A stretch of DNA of 64,000 nucleotides from Bacteroidales bacterium (GCA_016293845.1 JAEDDH010000018.1:1-64000), one strand, 5' to 3'; positions 53,466 through 61,926 are shown, counted from the stretch's first letter. The notes: generated by a model from the sequence alone, not told the origin. Made by a program: numbers and translations.

Positions 53466-54370
53466 ATGAAAAAATCTTTTACACTAATTTTGATGCTGCT
53501 TGCGGTTTTTGCATTATGCAGCACGGCTAAGGCCGCCGACTATACCGGCTATACTGAATTTGACAAAACAACTGGAGTGCTCACTTTCAAAGCCACCTCT
53601 GGGACTGTGTCTTCTTCGTCGGGTATTATTGTTGTTTACAAATTTGGCACAAGCAAGTTACCAACACAAGCTACATGTTTTATAAGTGCGAAAATCTTAA
53701 AGCATTACCGTCTTTTAAAAGCGTAGGCTCGCCCACCGATATCAGCTATATGTTTTACGGATGTGCCATTATTACTGGCGATTTAAACGTAAACTTTATG
53801 GGAACGTTGTATTGTACCAATATGAGCTATGCGTTTTTCCGGCTGTTCTAAACTCAAAACTCTAAATATGCTGCCAATACCACCACTGTTTTCTTTGATA
53901 TTATCAATACAGTCAACGCTTATAAGGTTAAAATTCATGATGGCAGCAATGTAGAAACTATTTACGCAGCACCCAATCAGCCACTTACCAAGCCTATCAA
54001 AAAAGGCTACACCGTACCTACAAGGTAGCCGGAGAAACCGACGATGTGGTAACACTTAAATACGGCGAGGAGGTACCCGCCAAAGAGAGCACCAAAACTG
54101 GCTACACATTCTCGGGTTGGGACAACATTCCCGCCACGATGCCCGATAGCGACATTACTATCAAAGGTTCTTACAAATCTAACCAAACCACCCCCGTATC
54201 CTCTCTCACCGAAGCTCCAAGCATAAAAGTATGGTCATTCAATCACACCATCTACATCGAAACCGCTCCCGACAGCCAATACAAAATCATCTCACGATGA
54301 AATCCACCTTAATCAATCAGGCATCTTGCTTGTCGTTATTGAAAATCAATCGTTTAAGGTAACTATCTAA
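53466..54370 (+). pseudogene. Multiply frameshifted surface protein (DUF285 and InlB-type repeats)
   Basis: The start is intact: ATG 53466 and a signal peptide ending AKAAD. The frame then breaks near 53660, 53833, 53885, 54025 and 54295. Joining the frames gives DUF285-type repeats (TSYMFYKCENLKALPSF, ISYMFYGC, GCSKLKTLNM), an InlB/flagellin-like repeat (YGEEVPAKESTKTGYTFSGW), and a T9SS-like tail (VWSFNHTIYIETAP ... NQSGILLVVIENQSFKVTI). It was once a secreted surface protein. The lesions are not in homopolymer tracts, so phase variation is unlikely. Confidence 0.85.
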
Positions 54371-54386
54371 CCGTCTGGAAGACGGT
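54370..54386 (+). other. Short hairpin behind the pseudogene
   Basis: ACCGTC (54370-54375) pairs with GACGGT (54381-54386) around a five-base loop. No T-run follows; it could be a relic terminator or part of a small repeat. Confidence 0.35.
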
Positions 54387-54425
54387 ACCTCAAAAAATGC
54401 AATATTTCATTTTAATAAATGTAAA

Positions 54426-54456
54426 TTTGCACTTTTGTTTTCATTCCCTAACTTTG
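54426..54456 (+). promoter_or_regulatory. Promoter of the Hdr-like operon
   Basis: TTTG (54426-54429) and TAACTTTG (54449-54456) are separated by 19 bases, a full consensus match. The predicted start, near 54463, leaves a leader of about 20 bases before the first ATG. Confidence 0.8.
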
Positions 54457-54481
54457 CACCGCAATAAAGGAATTGAATAAC

Positions 54482-55159
54482 ATGAAACTTAGCGAACGCT
54501 TAAAACAGGATATACGCTACGACGAATCGCTCAATGCGTGTATGAACTGCGGGATATGCACCTCGGTGTGTCCAGCGGCAGAATTTTCTGATTACGACCC
54601 GCGTATCCTCCTCAATATTGTGCAAACTGAGGACGATGCCGAACTTGAAAAACTGCTCAAATCAGATTTCATTTGGCTGTGCGGTCAGTGTATGAGTTGC
54701 AAAACTCGCTGCCCCCGCAACAATGTGCCCGGACTTATGATCAATGTGCTTCGCCGCTATTCGCAAGAACTTGGATATTTTACCGAATCTAAACGCGGAC
54801 GTCAGCAGTATGCACTCAACAAGGTGCTCAACGGCAATATTCTTGGCGCAGGCTACTGCATTATACCCGAAAGCGTAAAACCCGACCTTCACCCCGAACA
54901 AGGTCCAGTGTGGGAATGGATCTATCGCAATCTCACTGAATTTTACGACCGTATGGGCGCAAACCTCCACAAACCCGGCGCAGGCGTGCTTCGCAAAATC
55001 GACGACAAAGACCTCAACGAAATCCGCCGTATTTTTGAGGAGACCGGCGCATTTGAGTTGCAAGATGCCATCAACAAATATTCGGAACAAAAAGCCGAAG
55101 ACCTCGGTTACGACGATATGGATCAATATTTTGTTGATATTTTTAAAGGAAATGTGTAG
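54482..55159 (+). CDS. hdrC: HdrC-like 4Fe-4S dicluster protein
   Basis: A 225-residue soluble iron-sulphur protein, starting at ATG 54482. Two [4Fe-4S] motifs are present: CMNCGICTSVCP (about 20) and CGQCMSCKTRCP (about 63). The first roughly 100 residues match heterodisulfide reductase subunit C; about 120 further residues form an extension (GRQQYALNKVLNGNILGAG ... LNEIRRIFEETGAFELQDAI) not typical of methanogen HdrC. It should pass electrons between the flavoprotein and HdrB. It is first in the five-gene operon. Confidence 0.9.
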   Translation: MKLSERLKQDIRYDESLNACMNCGICTSVCPAAEFSDYDPRILLNIVQTEDDAELEKLLKSDFIWLCGQCMSCKTRCPRNNVPGLMINVLRRYSQELGYFTESKRGRQQYALNKVLNGNILGAGYCIIPESVKPDLHPEQGPVWEWIYRNLTEFYDRMGANLHKPGAGVLRKIDDKDLNEIRRIFEETGAFELQDAINKYSEQKAEDLGYDDMDQYFVDIFKGNV

Positions 55160-55180
55160 GGGCGTACCTCGTGTACGTCC
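55156..55180. repeat. Dispersed hairpin repeat, copy 3 (degenerate)
   Basis: GTAGGGGCGTAC and GTACGTCC pair over eight positions (60-67 with 73-80) with one G-T pair. The TAG of the repeat doubles as the stop codon of the HdrC-like gene. The copy resembles those at 18564 and 25728. Confidence 0.55.
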
Positions 55181-55185
55181 GCCCA

Positions 55186-55250
55186 TTTAATTAAAAATTT
55201 AAAGTTAAAAATTACATTATGCATTATGCATTAAGAATTATGCATTGAAA
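55186..55250. repeat. AT-rich short direct-repeat tract
   Basis: ATGCATTATGCATTAAGAATTATGCATT and flanking A/T words fill the gap before the HdrB-like gene. It is related in style to 8161-8217 and lies next to hairpin copy 3. Confidence 0.5.
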
Positions 55251-55252
55251 AT

Positions 55253-56311
55253 ATGAAAGAACCAATATATACCGTTAGCCGCGATTATCGCAAAGAAATC
55301 GCCGACGACAAATACTATTACGCTCGCAGTTGTATCCGTCAGAATTTTTTCCCGGGTTCTGAGGTAACATTCTTGCGCGTATTGAAAGAGAATCTAGGTC
55401 GCGACATTTGGGACGACCCTCACCACACCACTTGCACCGGCATTGGATATCACTCTGATGTTGTGCCGTTCAACACAATTCAAACGGTGATAGCCCGTCA
55501 GTTTTCGCTTATGACCGAAAACGGATACGAAAACTTTGTGGCATCTTGCGTTACATCGTTTGGTATGTACATCGAAATTACCGAAACGTGGAAACACCAT
55601 CCTGAGCAGTTGGAACAGATTCGCGAATTTCTCCGCAAGGCAACAGGTCGTGAGTTTATGATTCCCAAAAACATAGCCCACACATCCGACATTGTGTACA
55701 AATTTCGTATGCGCATTGCCGAGCAGATGAAATATCCGCTTGTTAACCGCCGCACGGGACAGCCGCTCAAAATTGTTGACCACATCGGTTGCCATTACGC
55801 CAAGATGTTTCCCGACAAGGGCGAGGGCGGCGCCGAATTTACCCAAGTGCTGCAAGGTATGATTAAGGCGTGGGGAGGCGCAACGGTAGACTATCCCGAA
55901 CGTCGCCACTGCTGCGGATTTGGTTTCCGTCAATATGTGGTTCAGGCAAACCGTGGATATTCGGTATCAAACTCTAAAAAGAAGTTTGAAAGTATGCAGC
56001 CATACGAACCCGACGCAATACTCACCAACTGTCCGGGCTGCGCTATGTTTCTCGACCGTTGGCAGTTTGTAATCAGCGAAATGCACGGTATCCGTTACGG
56101 CAAAGACAACACCACAATACCAGTTTTTACCTACGAAGAAATGGCGGGACTTGTGCTCGGCTACGACCCTTGGGACCTCGGTCTTCAAATGCACCAAATA
56201 GACCCCCGTCCATTCTTAGACAAAATTGGCATCCCCTACGACAACGACCGGATGTACAAAACCAAAACTGGCAAAATGATTGGCGAATATACCCCACAAC
56301 AAACGAAGTAA
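55253..56311 (+). CDS. hdrB: HdrB-like CCG-domain protein with a degenerate first cluster site
   Basis: A 352-residue protein of the HdrB family, which carries two noncubane [4Fe-4S] clusters on CCG domains and reduces disulphides. The C-terminal CCG domain is intact (DHIGCHYAK, RRHCCGFGFRQ, TNCPGCAMFLD). The N-terminal domain keeps SCIRQ but has TCTGIGYH in place of CCG and SCVTSFG in place of CxxC, so it should not bind a standard cluster. It carries about 50 residues more than methanogen HdrB at its ends. It is separated from the HdrC-like gene by repeats. Confidence 0.88.
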   Translation: MKEPIYTVSRDYRKEIADDKYYYARSCIRQNFFPGSEVTFLRVLKENLGRDIWDDPHHTTCTGIGYHSDVVPFNTIQTVIARQFSLMTENGYENFVASCVTSFGMYIEITETWKHHPEQLEQIREFLRKATGREFMIPKNIAHTSDIVYKFRMRIAEQMKYPLVNRRTGQPLKIVDHIGCHYAKMFPDKGEGGAEFTQVLQGMIKAWGGATVDYPERRHCCGFGFRQYVVQANRGYSVSNSKKKFESMQPYEPDAILTNCPGCAMFLDRWQFVISEMHGIRYGKDNTTIPVFTYEEMAGLVLGYDPWDLGLQMHQIDPRPFLDKIGIPYDNDRMYKTKTGKMIGEYTPQQTK

Positions 56312-56429
56312 ATTAGAAGGAACAATTAATTAACTTATATCCTAATAGTAAAAATGATATTAAAAAGTGTTTCTCTACATATTATCCGCTTTACATTAAC
56401 CGACAAAGATTTTGAACAATAATATATCA

Positions 56430-57446
56430 ATGAAAAACATAGTAATAATAGGCGGCGGAATAGCAGGTGTAGAAACAGCCTGCACACTTGCTGAAAGCGG
56501 CAACCGCGTTACAATTATAGAACGTACAGGCGACATCGGCGGAAAACTCAACCGCTGGTACTGCCTTTTCCCAGATTTCAAAAAGGCTGACGAAATCAAA
56601 AAATACCTCAAAGAGCGCATAGCCAAATTTGATATCGAATTGAAACTAAACTCTGAGGTAGACAAGGCCGAACGCAATGGCAATCAATGGTATATCTACA
56701 CCGGCAACGTGCGTTATACCGCTGATGCTGTGGTAATTGCCACTGGATACGAACTTTTTGACGCCACCCGCAAGGAGGAACTCGGATACAAGATTTACGA
56801 CAATGTTATTACCCAAGGCGACCTTGAAGACAAGTTTCGTGCAGGTGATTTTAAAACCACTTTGGGCGAAAATCCCAAACGTGTGGCAATTGTGCACTGC
56901 GTGGGTTCGCGCGACGAAAAATGTCACAACCTCTACTGCTCCAAAGTGTGCTGCGTAACGGGCGTTAAGCAGGCTATCGAGTTGAGCAAATTTTTGCCCG
57001 AAACTCAGATTTTCTGCTACTATATGGACCTCCGTATGTACGACAAGCATTTTGAAGAACTTTACCGCACCGCTCAGGAGCATCACAACATACAGTTTAT
57101 CCGTGGACGTGTGTCGGAGGTGTCGCAAACTCCCGACAATCGTCTTGCCATCAAAACCGAAGACACACTTTCGGGTCGCCCGATGAAAATGAAACTCGAT
57201 ATGCTTGTGCTTCTTGCCGGAATGGACACCAAGAAACATAACAAAAAAGTGTCGGAGTTGTTTGACGTTGAGCGCGAAGAATCAGGATTTCTCAAATCCA
57301 AAGATTTCCACATTGGTGCAGGCATACTTTCGCAAAAAGGCGTTTTTGCCGCTGGATGTTGCATTTCGCCAATGTCGATAAAAGAGACCATCGAAAATGC
57401 CCGCAGCAGTGCGGTGCAAATCAATCAATACCTTAAAACTCTGTAA
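56430..57446 (+). CDS. hdrA: Short HdrA/QmoA-like flavoprotein
   Basis: A 338-residue FAD protein. The dinucleotide-binding start IIGGGIAGVETACTLAESG and IGGKLNRWYCLFPDF match HdrA, as does the diagnostic IVHCVGSRDEKCHNLYCSKVC with following CCVTGVKQAIELSK. It ends at FAAGCCISPMSIKETIENARSSA. Canonical HdrA is about 650 residues, with an N-terminal cluster domain and C-terminal ferredoxin clusters; both are missing, as in QmoA-type proteins. It probably hands electrons to the HdrC proteins. ATG 56430 is chosen over an upstream TTG. Confidence 0.88.
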   Translation: MKNIVIIGGGIAGVETACTLAESGNRVTIIERTGDIGGKLNRWYCLFPDFKKADEIKKYLKERIAKFDIELKLNSEVDKAERNGNQWYIYTGNVRYTADAVVIATGYELFDATRKEELGYKIYDNVITQGDLEDKFRAGDFKTTLGENPKRVAIVHCVGSRDEKCHNLYCSKVCCVTGVKQAIELSKFLPETQIFCYYMDLRMYDKHFEELYRTAQEHHNIQFIRGRVSEVSQTPDNRLAIKTEDTLSGRPMKMKLDMLVLLAGMDTKKHNKKVSELFDVEREESGFLKSKDFHIGAGILSQKGVFAAGCCISPMSIKETIENARSSAVQINQYLKTL

Positions 57447-57449
57447 GAT

Positions 57450-57791
57450 ATGGATTTCGGATTCTCTACATTAGAAGCCCGCTCGATAGATTTCGACAAG
57501 TTCGACGGAAGGATTCTCCGCTACGTGCTTCAATACGAGCCGTCGCTGTTGGTATGCCTTTCGTGCGGAGGCTGCACAGCCACTTGCAGCGCGGGAAACC
57601 TCACCGATTTTAATATCCGCCGTTTGCAACTTATGCTACGTCGCGGCGAGGTAGAAAACCTCCAAACCGAAATCAACAAATGTATGCTCTGCGGAAAATG
57701 CCTTTTGGTGTGTCCGCGCGGAGTTAACCTGCGAAACGTGGTTATGCTTATCAAAAAAGCCCTCGTTCACTTTAAAAATCAGGAGAAATAG
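57450..57791 (+). CDS. Second HdrC-like 4Fe-4S protein
   Basis: A 113-residue iron-sulphur protein with CLSCGGCTATCSAGN (about 35, with Ser replacing the usual Pro) and CMLCGKCLLVCPRGV (about 75), the two [4Fe-4S] sites of HdrC. It is closer to methanogen HdrC in length than the first copy. It begins three bases after the flavoprotein gene and ends two bases before the membrane protein gene, so it probably links the two. Confidence 0.9.
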   Translation: MDFGFSTLEARSIDFDKFDGRILRYVLQYEPSLLVCLSCGGCTATCSAGNLTDFNIRRLQLMLRRGEVENLQTEINKCMLCGKCLLVCPRGVNLRNVVMLIKKALVHFKNQEK

Positions 57792-57793
57792 CA

Positions 57794-59575
57794 ATGGAAT
57801 TCAAAGATATTTTTTTCTATCCCTTTTTAATTGGCACAGTATACCTCTTTGCCGTGGTTATCTGGAGGTTTGCCAAGTGGTTTTTGGGACTTAGCAAAAT
57901 CGACAAAATCCGTGTGCGCATAGGATTGTTTTCTAAAAAGACACTCAAATCTATTTGGGAGAGCATCCGCGAAGGATTGTTGCACCGTAATGTATTCCGC
58001 AACAATAAGTTGCTCGGATATATGCACATGTCGTTGGCGTTTGGATGGTTTTTGCTCATTGTGGTAGGCCATTTTGAGGCGTCGAGTTACCACGGGTCAA
58101 TGTTTTTTCCGTTTCAACATTCAATATTTTTCCGCTATTATGTAACTGATAATGTGGATTTTCCTGGGCACGTTTTCTTTTCTTACGCAATGGAAATACT
58201 CTTATTATTTGTGCTCAGTGGCGTAATGCTGGCTTATTTCAAACGTTTCCGCAGCAAGGCTTTTGGCATGAAACGCACCACACGTATGCGCTACGGCGAC
58301 CGCATTGGTCTTACTGCACTCTGGATGATTTTCCCCACAAGGTTTCTTTGCGAAACTTTTACCGCGGGCGTTTATCACAATGGAAGTCCCATCTTCAACC
58401 ATATAGGCGACGCGTTTGCTTCGTTGGGCAATCTTCAACCATGGCTCAATCCGCTGTGGCTCTTATATTCAATTGTGCTCGGAGTGTTTTTTGTGGCAAT
58501 GCCTTACACAAGGTATATGCACATTTTTGCCGAAATCAACTTGATTTTCTTGCGCAATTGGGGCGTAACGCTCAAAGAACGCCGCGTAAACACTTACACA
58601 TTGGCTCAGGTTTACAGTTGTTCGCGCTGCGGTATCTGTATCGATGCCTGCCAGTTGAACCTTGCCGGAATTAAAAACTCGCAATCGGTTTACGTGCTCA
58701 AAAATATCCGCAACAAGAACCTCACCGACGAAGTGCTTTTCAACTGCCTTATCTGCGGCAAATGTCAGGAGGCGTGTCCTGTGGGTATCGACGTAAACAA
58801 ACTGCGTATTACTCAGCGTATTGAAACCACACGTCAGTACAATTCAAGTTACGACTATCTCAAAACCTCTGTGGCTAAAAAAACCGACATTGTTTACTTT
58901 GCCGGCTGTATGACTCACCTTACACCAGCCATCAAAAAGTCTATGCTTCAAATACTTGACGCCGCTGGTGAAAACTATTGGTTTATGGACGAACACAAGG
59001 CTCCATGCTGCGGACGTCCGCTTATGACCGCCGGACAGTTTGACGCCGCCCAAAAACTTATCGACACCAACACCAAGATGATTTTGGATTCGGGCGCAAA
59101 AAAATTGCTCGTTACCTGTCCTATATGTTATAAGGTGTTTAAAGAGGATTACCAATTGCCCAACGTTGAGGTTGTACACCATTCAGAATATATTCTCGAC
59201 CTTGTTAAGCAAGGCAAAATCACACTCAAAGCCTCCGACCAAAAGGTGGTTTATCACGACCCCTGCGAGCTTGGACGTGGCAGCGGCATCTACGCTCAAC
59301 CCCGCGAACTTCTGTCGCAGAGCGTAACTGTAAAACCTATAGCCCACGAACGCGAAAAAGCTCTTTGCTGTGGTGGTTCGCTATCAAATCTCAAAATCTC
59401 AATGGACGAACGCAGCGTGCTCTCCGCCCAAGTGATGAACGAGTTTGCATCCTACAACCCCGACTACGTGGTAACCTCCTGCCCCCTCTGCAAAAAGACC
59501 TTCGCCAAAACGGATATCCTTCCTGTAAAAGATTTGGCAGAAGTGGTGGTGGAGAATCTTACTCCCCGTTCATGA
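57794..59575 (+). CDS. Fused membrane cytochrome b/HdrD-like iron-sulphur protein
   Basis: A 593-residue protein. The N-terminal roughly 260 residues form about five helices in the style of HdrE/DsrM/NarI, with candidate haem His residues (LGYMHMSLAF, VVGHFEAS, GHVFF, RYMHIF). Then come two [4Fe-4S] sites (CSRCGICIDACQ, CLICGKCQEACP) and two complete CCG domains (APCCGRPLM with CPICYKV; ALCCGGSLS with CPLCKKT). This is HdrE and HdrD (DsrM-DsrK) in one chain. It should exchange electrons between quinones and a thiol/disulphide or cluster partner. Confidence 0.9.
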   Translation: MEFKDIFFYPFLIGTVYLFAVVIWRFAKWFLGLSKIDKIRVRIGLFSKKTLKSIWESIREGLLHRNVFRNNKLLGYMHMSLAFGWFLLIVVGHFEASSYHGSMFFPFQHSIFFRYYVTDNVDFPGHVFFSYAMEILLLFVLSGVMLAYFKRFRSKAFGMKRTTRMRYGDRIGLTALWMIFPTRFLCETFTAGVYHNGSPIFNHIGDAFASLGNLQPWLNPLWLLYSIVLGVFFVAMPYTRYMHIFAEINLIFLRNWGVTLKERRVNTYTLAQVYSCSRCGICIDACQLNLAGIKNSQSVYVLKNIRNKNLTDEVLFNCLICGKCQEACPVGIDVNKLRITQRIETTRQYNSSYDYLKTSVAKKTDIVYFAGCMTHLTPAIKKSMLQILDAAGENYWFMDEHKAPCCGRPLMTAGQFDAAQKLIDTNTKMILDSGAKKLLVTCPICYKVFKEDYQLPNVEVVHHSEYILDLVKQGKITLKASDQKVVYHDPCELGRGSGIYAQPRELLSQSVTVKPIAHEREKALCCGGSLSNLKISMDERSVLSAQVMNEFASYNPDYVVTSCPLCKKTFAKTDILPVKDLAEVVVENLTPRS

Positions 59576-60162
59576 ACTTATCGCCTTTGATTTGTCGGAT
59601 GCGCTTGCGGGCATAGTTGAGAGCCACGCTGTCGTCGCTGAGGTCAACCAACTGGGAGAGGTATTCAGCCTCTTTCGTGGTGTTTTTGAGCATTTTGTAA
59701 CAGGTGCTTATTCGGTACGACAGCGCGGCATCCATATCACTTATGCTCTTGATTTTGAGATAGTAGTCGAGAGCCTTGCGCCAATTTTTGTTTTCGTAAT
59801 ATTCTGCTATACTGTAATATATAGTTTTAAGAGAGGTGGGATTGGGTTGTATATAATCAACAGCGCGTTTAAGGTTTTAAGAGACAGTCAATTGCCTCGC
59901 TCACGCTATCCATAGCCATTAAGTTTTGCGCAAGGTTGACCCTATTGGTCTGATTAAGAATATTTTTGTTGAAAAGTAATTTTTGATAAAAAAGTTGTGT
60001 TTCGGGGTCGGCGTTGGCCTTTTTCAGACTTCGGGTAAGTAGAAAGAGGTCTCTTTCGAGCGAGTCGGGATTCAGCACCGAAAGGCAAATCTCATTACAT
60101 TTTTTGTAACAACCTCTGTTGAAATATTACCGCAAAAAAGCAATAATAAAGGTGTGTTTCAT
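59559..60162 (-). pseudogene. TPR lipoprotein pseudogene
   Basis: On the minus strand the start reads MKHTFIIAFLR and then TAA; the same frame continues YFNRGCYKKCNEICLSVLNPD and DLFLLTRSLKKANADPETQ to DCLLKP. A shift near 59868 is needed to reach LKRAVDYIQPNPTSLKTI, ALDYYLKIKSISDMDAALSY and ARKRIRQIKGDKFMNGE, ending at 59559. Together they form a TPR-type protein with a damaged signal peptide. The stop at codon 12 and the frameshift indicate decay. It overlaps the end of the membrane Hdr gene by 17 bases. Confidence 0.75.
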
Positions 60163-60201
60163 ATTCTTAGGATTTATTTTTTTGGCAAATATATGGATAG
60201 T

Positions 60202-60233
60202 TTTGTAACAATCAAAAATAATATCTACATTTA
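60202..60233 (+). promoter_or_regulatory. Promoter of cmk-ispH
   Basis: TTTG (60202-60205) lies 20 bases from TACATTTA (60226-60233), one mismatch from the -7 consensus, 31 bases before the cmk ATG. Confidence 0.55.
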
Positions 60234-60263
60234 CGCCGAAAAAATCAACTCGACTATACAATA

Positions 60264-60965
60264 ATGAAACCCATACAAATTGCAATTGACGGACATTCGT
60301 CGTGCGGAAAGAGCACTTTGGCTAAATCGCTTGCCGCACATCTCGGATTCCTCTATATCGACACTGGCGCAATGTACCGCGCACTTACTCTCTATGCACT
60401 TAGAAACAATATTATCGCCGACGGTGGCGCTCCCGATGAGGAGTTGCTCCGTAAGCATATCTATAATATAGAGGTGTCGTTTAAGCGTATGCCCGACGGC
60501 ACTATGCACACTTTGCTCAACAACGAAGACGTTGAAAAAACTATCCGCACTGTGGAAATTTCGCGTAATGTGAGCGCAATCAGCGCAATAGCATTTGTGC
60601 GCGAGGTGATGGTAGATTTGCAGCGCAAACTATCTGAAAACAGTTCGGTGGTGATGGACGGTCGCGACATTGGCACTGTGGTATTCCCAAATGCCGATTT
60701 AAAAATTTTTGTAACAGCATCGCCCGAAGTACGCGCACAACGCCGCTACCAAGAACTCATTGCCAAAGGAGACAACGTTTCGTATCAAGATGTTTTCGAC
60801 AGCCTTGTTAAGCGCGACAAAATTGACACCACCCGCGAGGCATCGCCCCTTCGTATGGCCGACGACGCTGTGCTTGTTGACAATTCTGAAATGACAATCG
60901 AAGAGCAGTTTCAGCACGTTCTCAACCTTGTGCAGAATCTTGCTGCATATAAGCCACTTACATAG
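60264..60965 (+). CDS. cmk: Cytidylate kinase
   Basis: A 233-residue kinase phosphorylating CMP/dCMP. The P-loop is IDGHSSCGKSTLAKSL; IDTGAMYRALTLYAL, VVMDGRDIGTVVFPNADLKIFV and SPEVRAQRRYQEL are all diagnostic. Two bases separate its stop from ispH, so the two are cotranscribed. Confidence 0.97.
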   Translation: MKPIQIAIDGHSSCGKSTLAKSLAAHLGFLYIDTGAMYRALTLYALRNNIIADGGAPDEELLRKHIYNIEVSFKRMPDGTMHTLLNNEDVEKTIRTVEISRNVSAISAIAFVREVMVDLQRKLSENSSVVMDGRDIGTVVFPNADLKIFVTASPEVRAQRRYQELIAKGDNVSYQDVFDSLVKRDKIDTTREASPLRMADDAVLVDNSEMTIEEQFQHVLNLVQNLAAYKPLT

Positions 60966-60967
60966 AG

Positions 60968-61849
60968 ATGATTATCGACATTGATCAAAACGCAGGTTTT
61001 TGTTTTGGTGTTACCAACGCTATCAAAAAGGCGGAAGACGAGATTGCCAAAAGCGGTTCGCTCCTCTGTCTTGGCGAAATGGTGCACAATCAAGAAGAAA
61101 CCCAACGGCTTACCGATCTTGGAATGAAAACCCTTTCGTACGATGATTTCCGTACAACGCATTATGCCACAGTGCTTTTGCGGGCTCACGGCGAACCACC
61201 GTCCACTTACGATATAGCCTCTGCCAATCATATCAATGTTATTGATGCCACTTGTCCGATAGTATTGCGGTTGCACAAATTGATTTACGAAAATACATTG
61301 AAATATCCTGAGTCTCAGACTATTATTTTTGGTAAAAAAGATCACGCCGAAGTGGTTGGGCTTGTTGGGCAGGTTCGTAAAGGAGGTGTGGTGGTGATTT
61401 CGTCGATAGGTGAAATCGACAGCATTGATTTTACAAAAGATATATTGCTATATTCGCAAACCACAATGAGTTATGAATCTTACGAGGCTCTTGCCGCCGA
61501 AATTGACAGCCGTGTTAACAAAGAGGGTAACAATGTGAAATTCTTGAAATTCAATACTATATGTTCAAGCGTTAAAAACCGGGTAAGCAACCTCGACGAA
61601 TATGTAAGGCGGTTTGACGCAGTTCTTTTTGTGGCGGGAGCCAACAGCAGCAATGGACGTTATCTATTTTCGGCTTGTCAAAAAGCCAATCCTCGTACCT
61701 ATTATATCTCTCAAATAGAGGAAGTTATGCCCGAAATGCTACAAGGTGTCCAGCGCCTTGGAATTACAGGAGCCACCAGCACACCAAAATGGCTTTTGCA
61801 AAGCGTTGGCAAGGCTGCTCTTGACGTTAACGGCTGCGCAAAAAGTTAA
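60968..61849 (+). CDS. ispH: 4-hydroxy-3-methylbut-2-enyl diphosphate reductase
   Basis: A 293-residue [4Fe-4S] enzyme making IPP and DMAPP in the last step of the MEP isoprenoid pathway. The cluster cysteines lie in NAGFCFGVTNAI (about 12), DATCPIVLRLH (about 95) and NTICSSVKNR (about 198). RAHGEPP and GANSSNGRYLF form the substrate site. A terminator hairpin follows. Confidence 0.96.
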   Translation: MIIDIDQNAGFCFGVTNAIKKAEDEIAKSGSLLCLGEMVHNQEETQRLTDLGMKTLSYDDFRTTHYATVLLRAHGEPPSTYDIASANHINVIDATCPIVLRLHKLIYENTLKYPESQTIIFGKKDHAEVVGLVGQVRKGGVVVISSIGEIDSIDFTKDILLYSQTTMSYESYEALAAEIDSRVNKEGNNVKFLKFNTICSSVKNRVSNLDEYVRRFDAVLFVAGANSSNGRYLFSACQKANPRTYYISQIEEVMPEMLQGVQRLGITGATSTPKWLLQSVGKAALDVNGCAKS

Positions 61850-61866
61850 ATAAAGTTAAATTCATA

Positions 61867-61901
61867 CCGTTATAAATTCAAATAGCGGCTTTTATTTTTT
61901 T
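61867..61901 (+). terminator. Rho-independent terminator of cmk-ispH
   Basis: CCGTTAT (61867-61873) pairs with ATAGCGG (61882-61888) with one G-T pair, followed by CTTTTATTTTTTT. Confidence 0.75.
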
Positions 61902-61918
61902 ATGGAAGTTAATTATTA

Positions 61919-61926
61919 TACTTTTG
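61919..61926 (+). promoter_or_regulatory. -7 element of gpsA
   Basis: TACTTTTG matches TAnnTTTG, 23 bases before the gpsA ATG. No TTTG lies at the right distance upstream. Confidence 0.45.

Noticed and set aside
54482..59575. Methanogenesis or sulphate-reduction island
   Set aside because: No mcr, apr, sat or dsrAB genes adjoin, and codon use and promoter style match the Bacteroidota neighbours.
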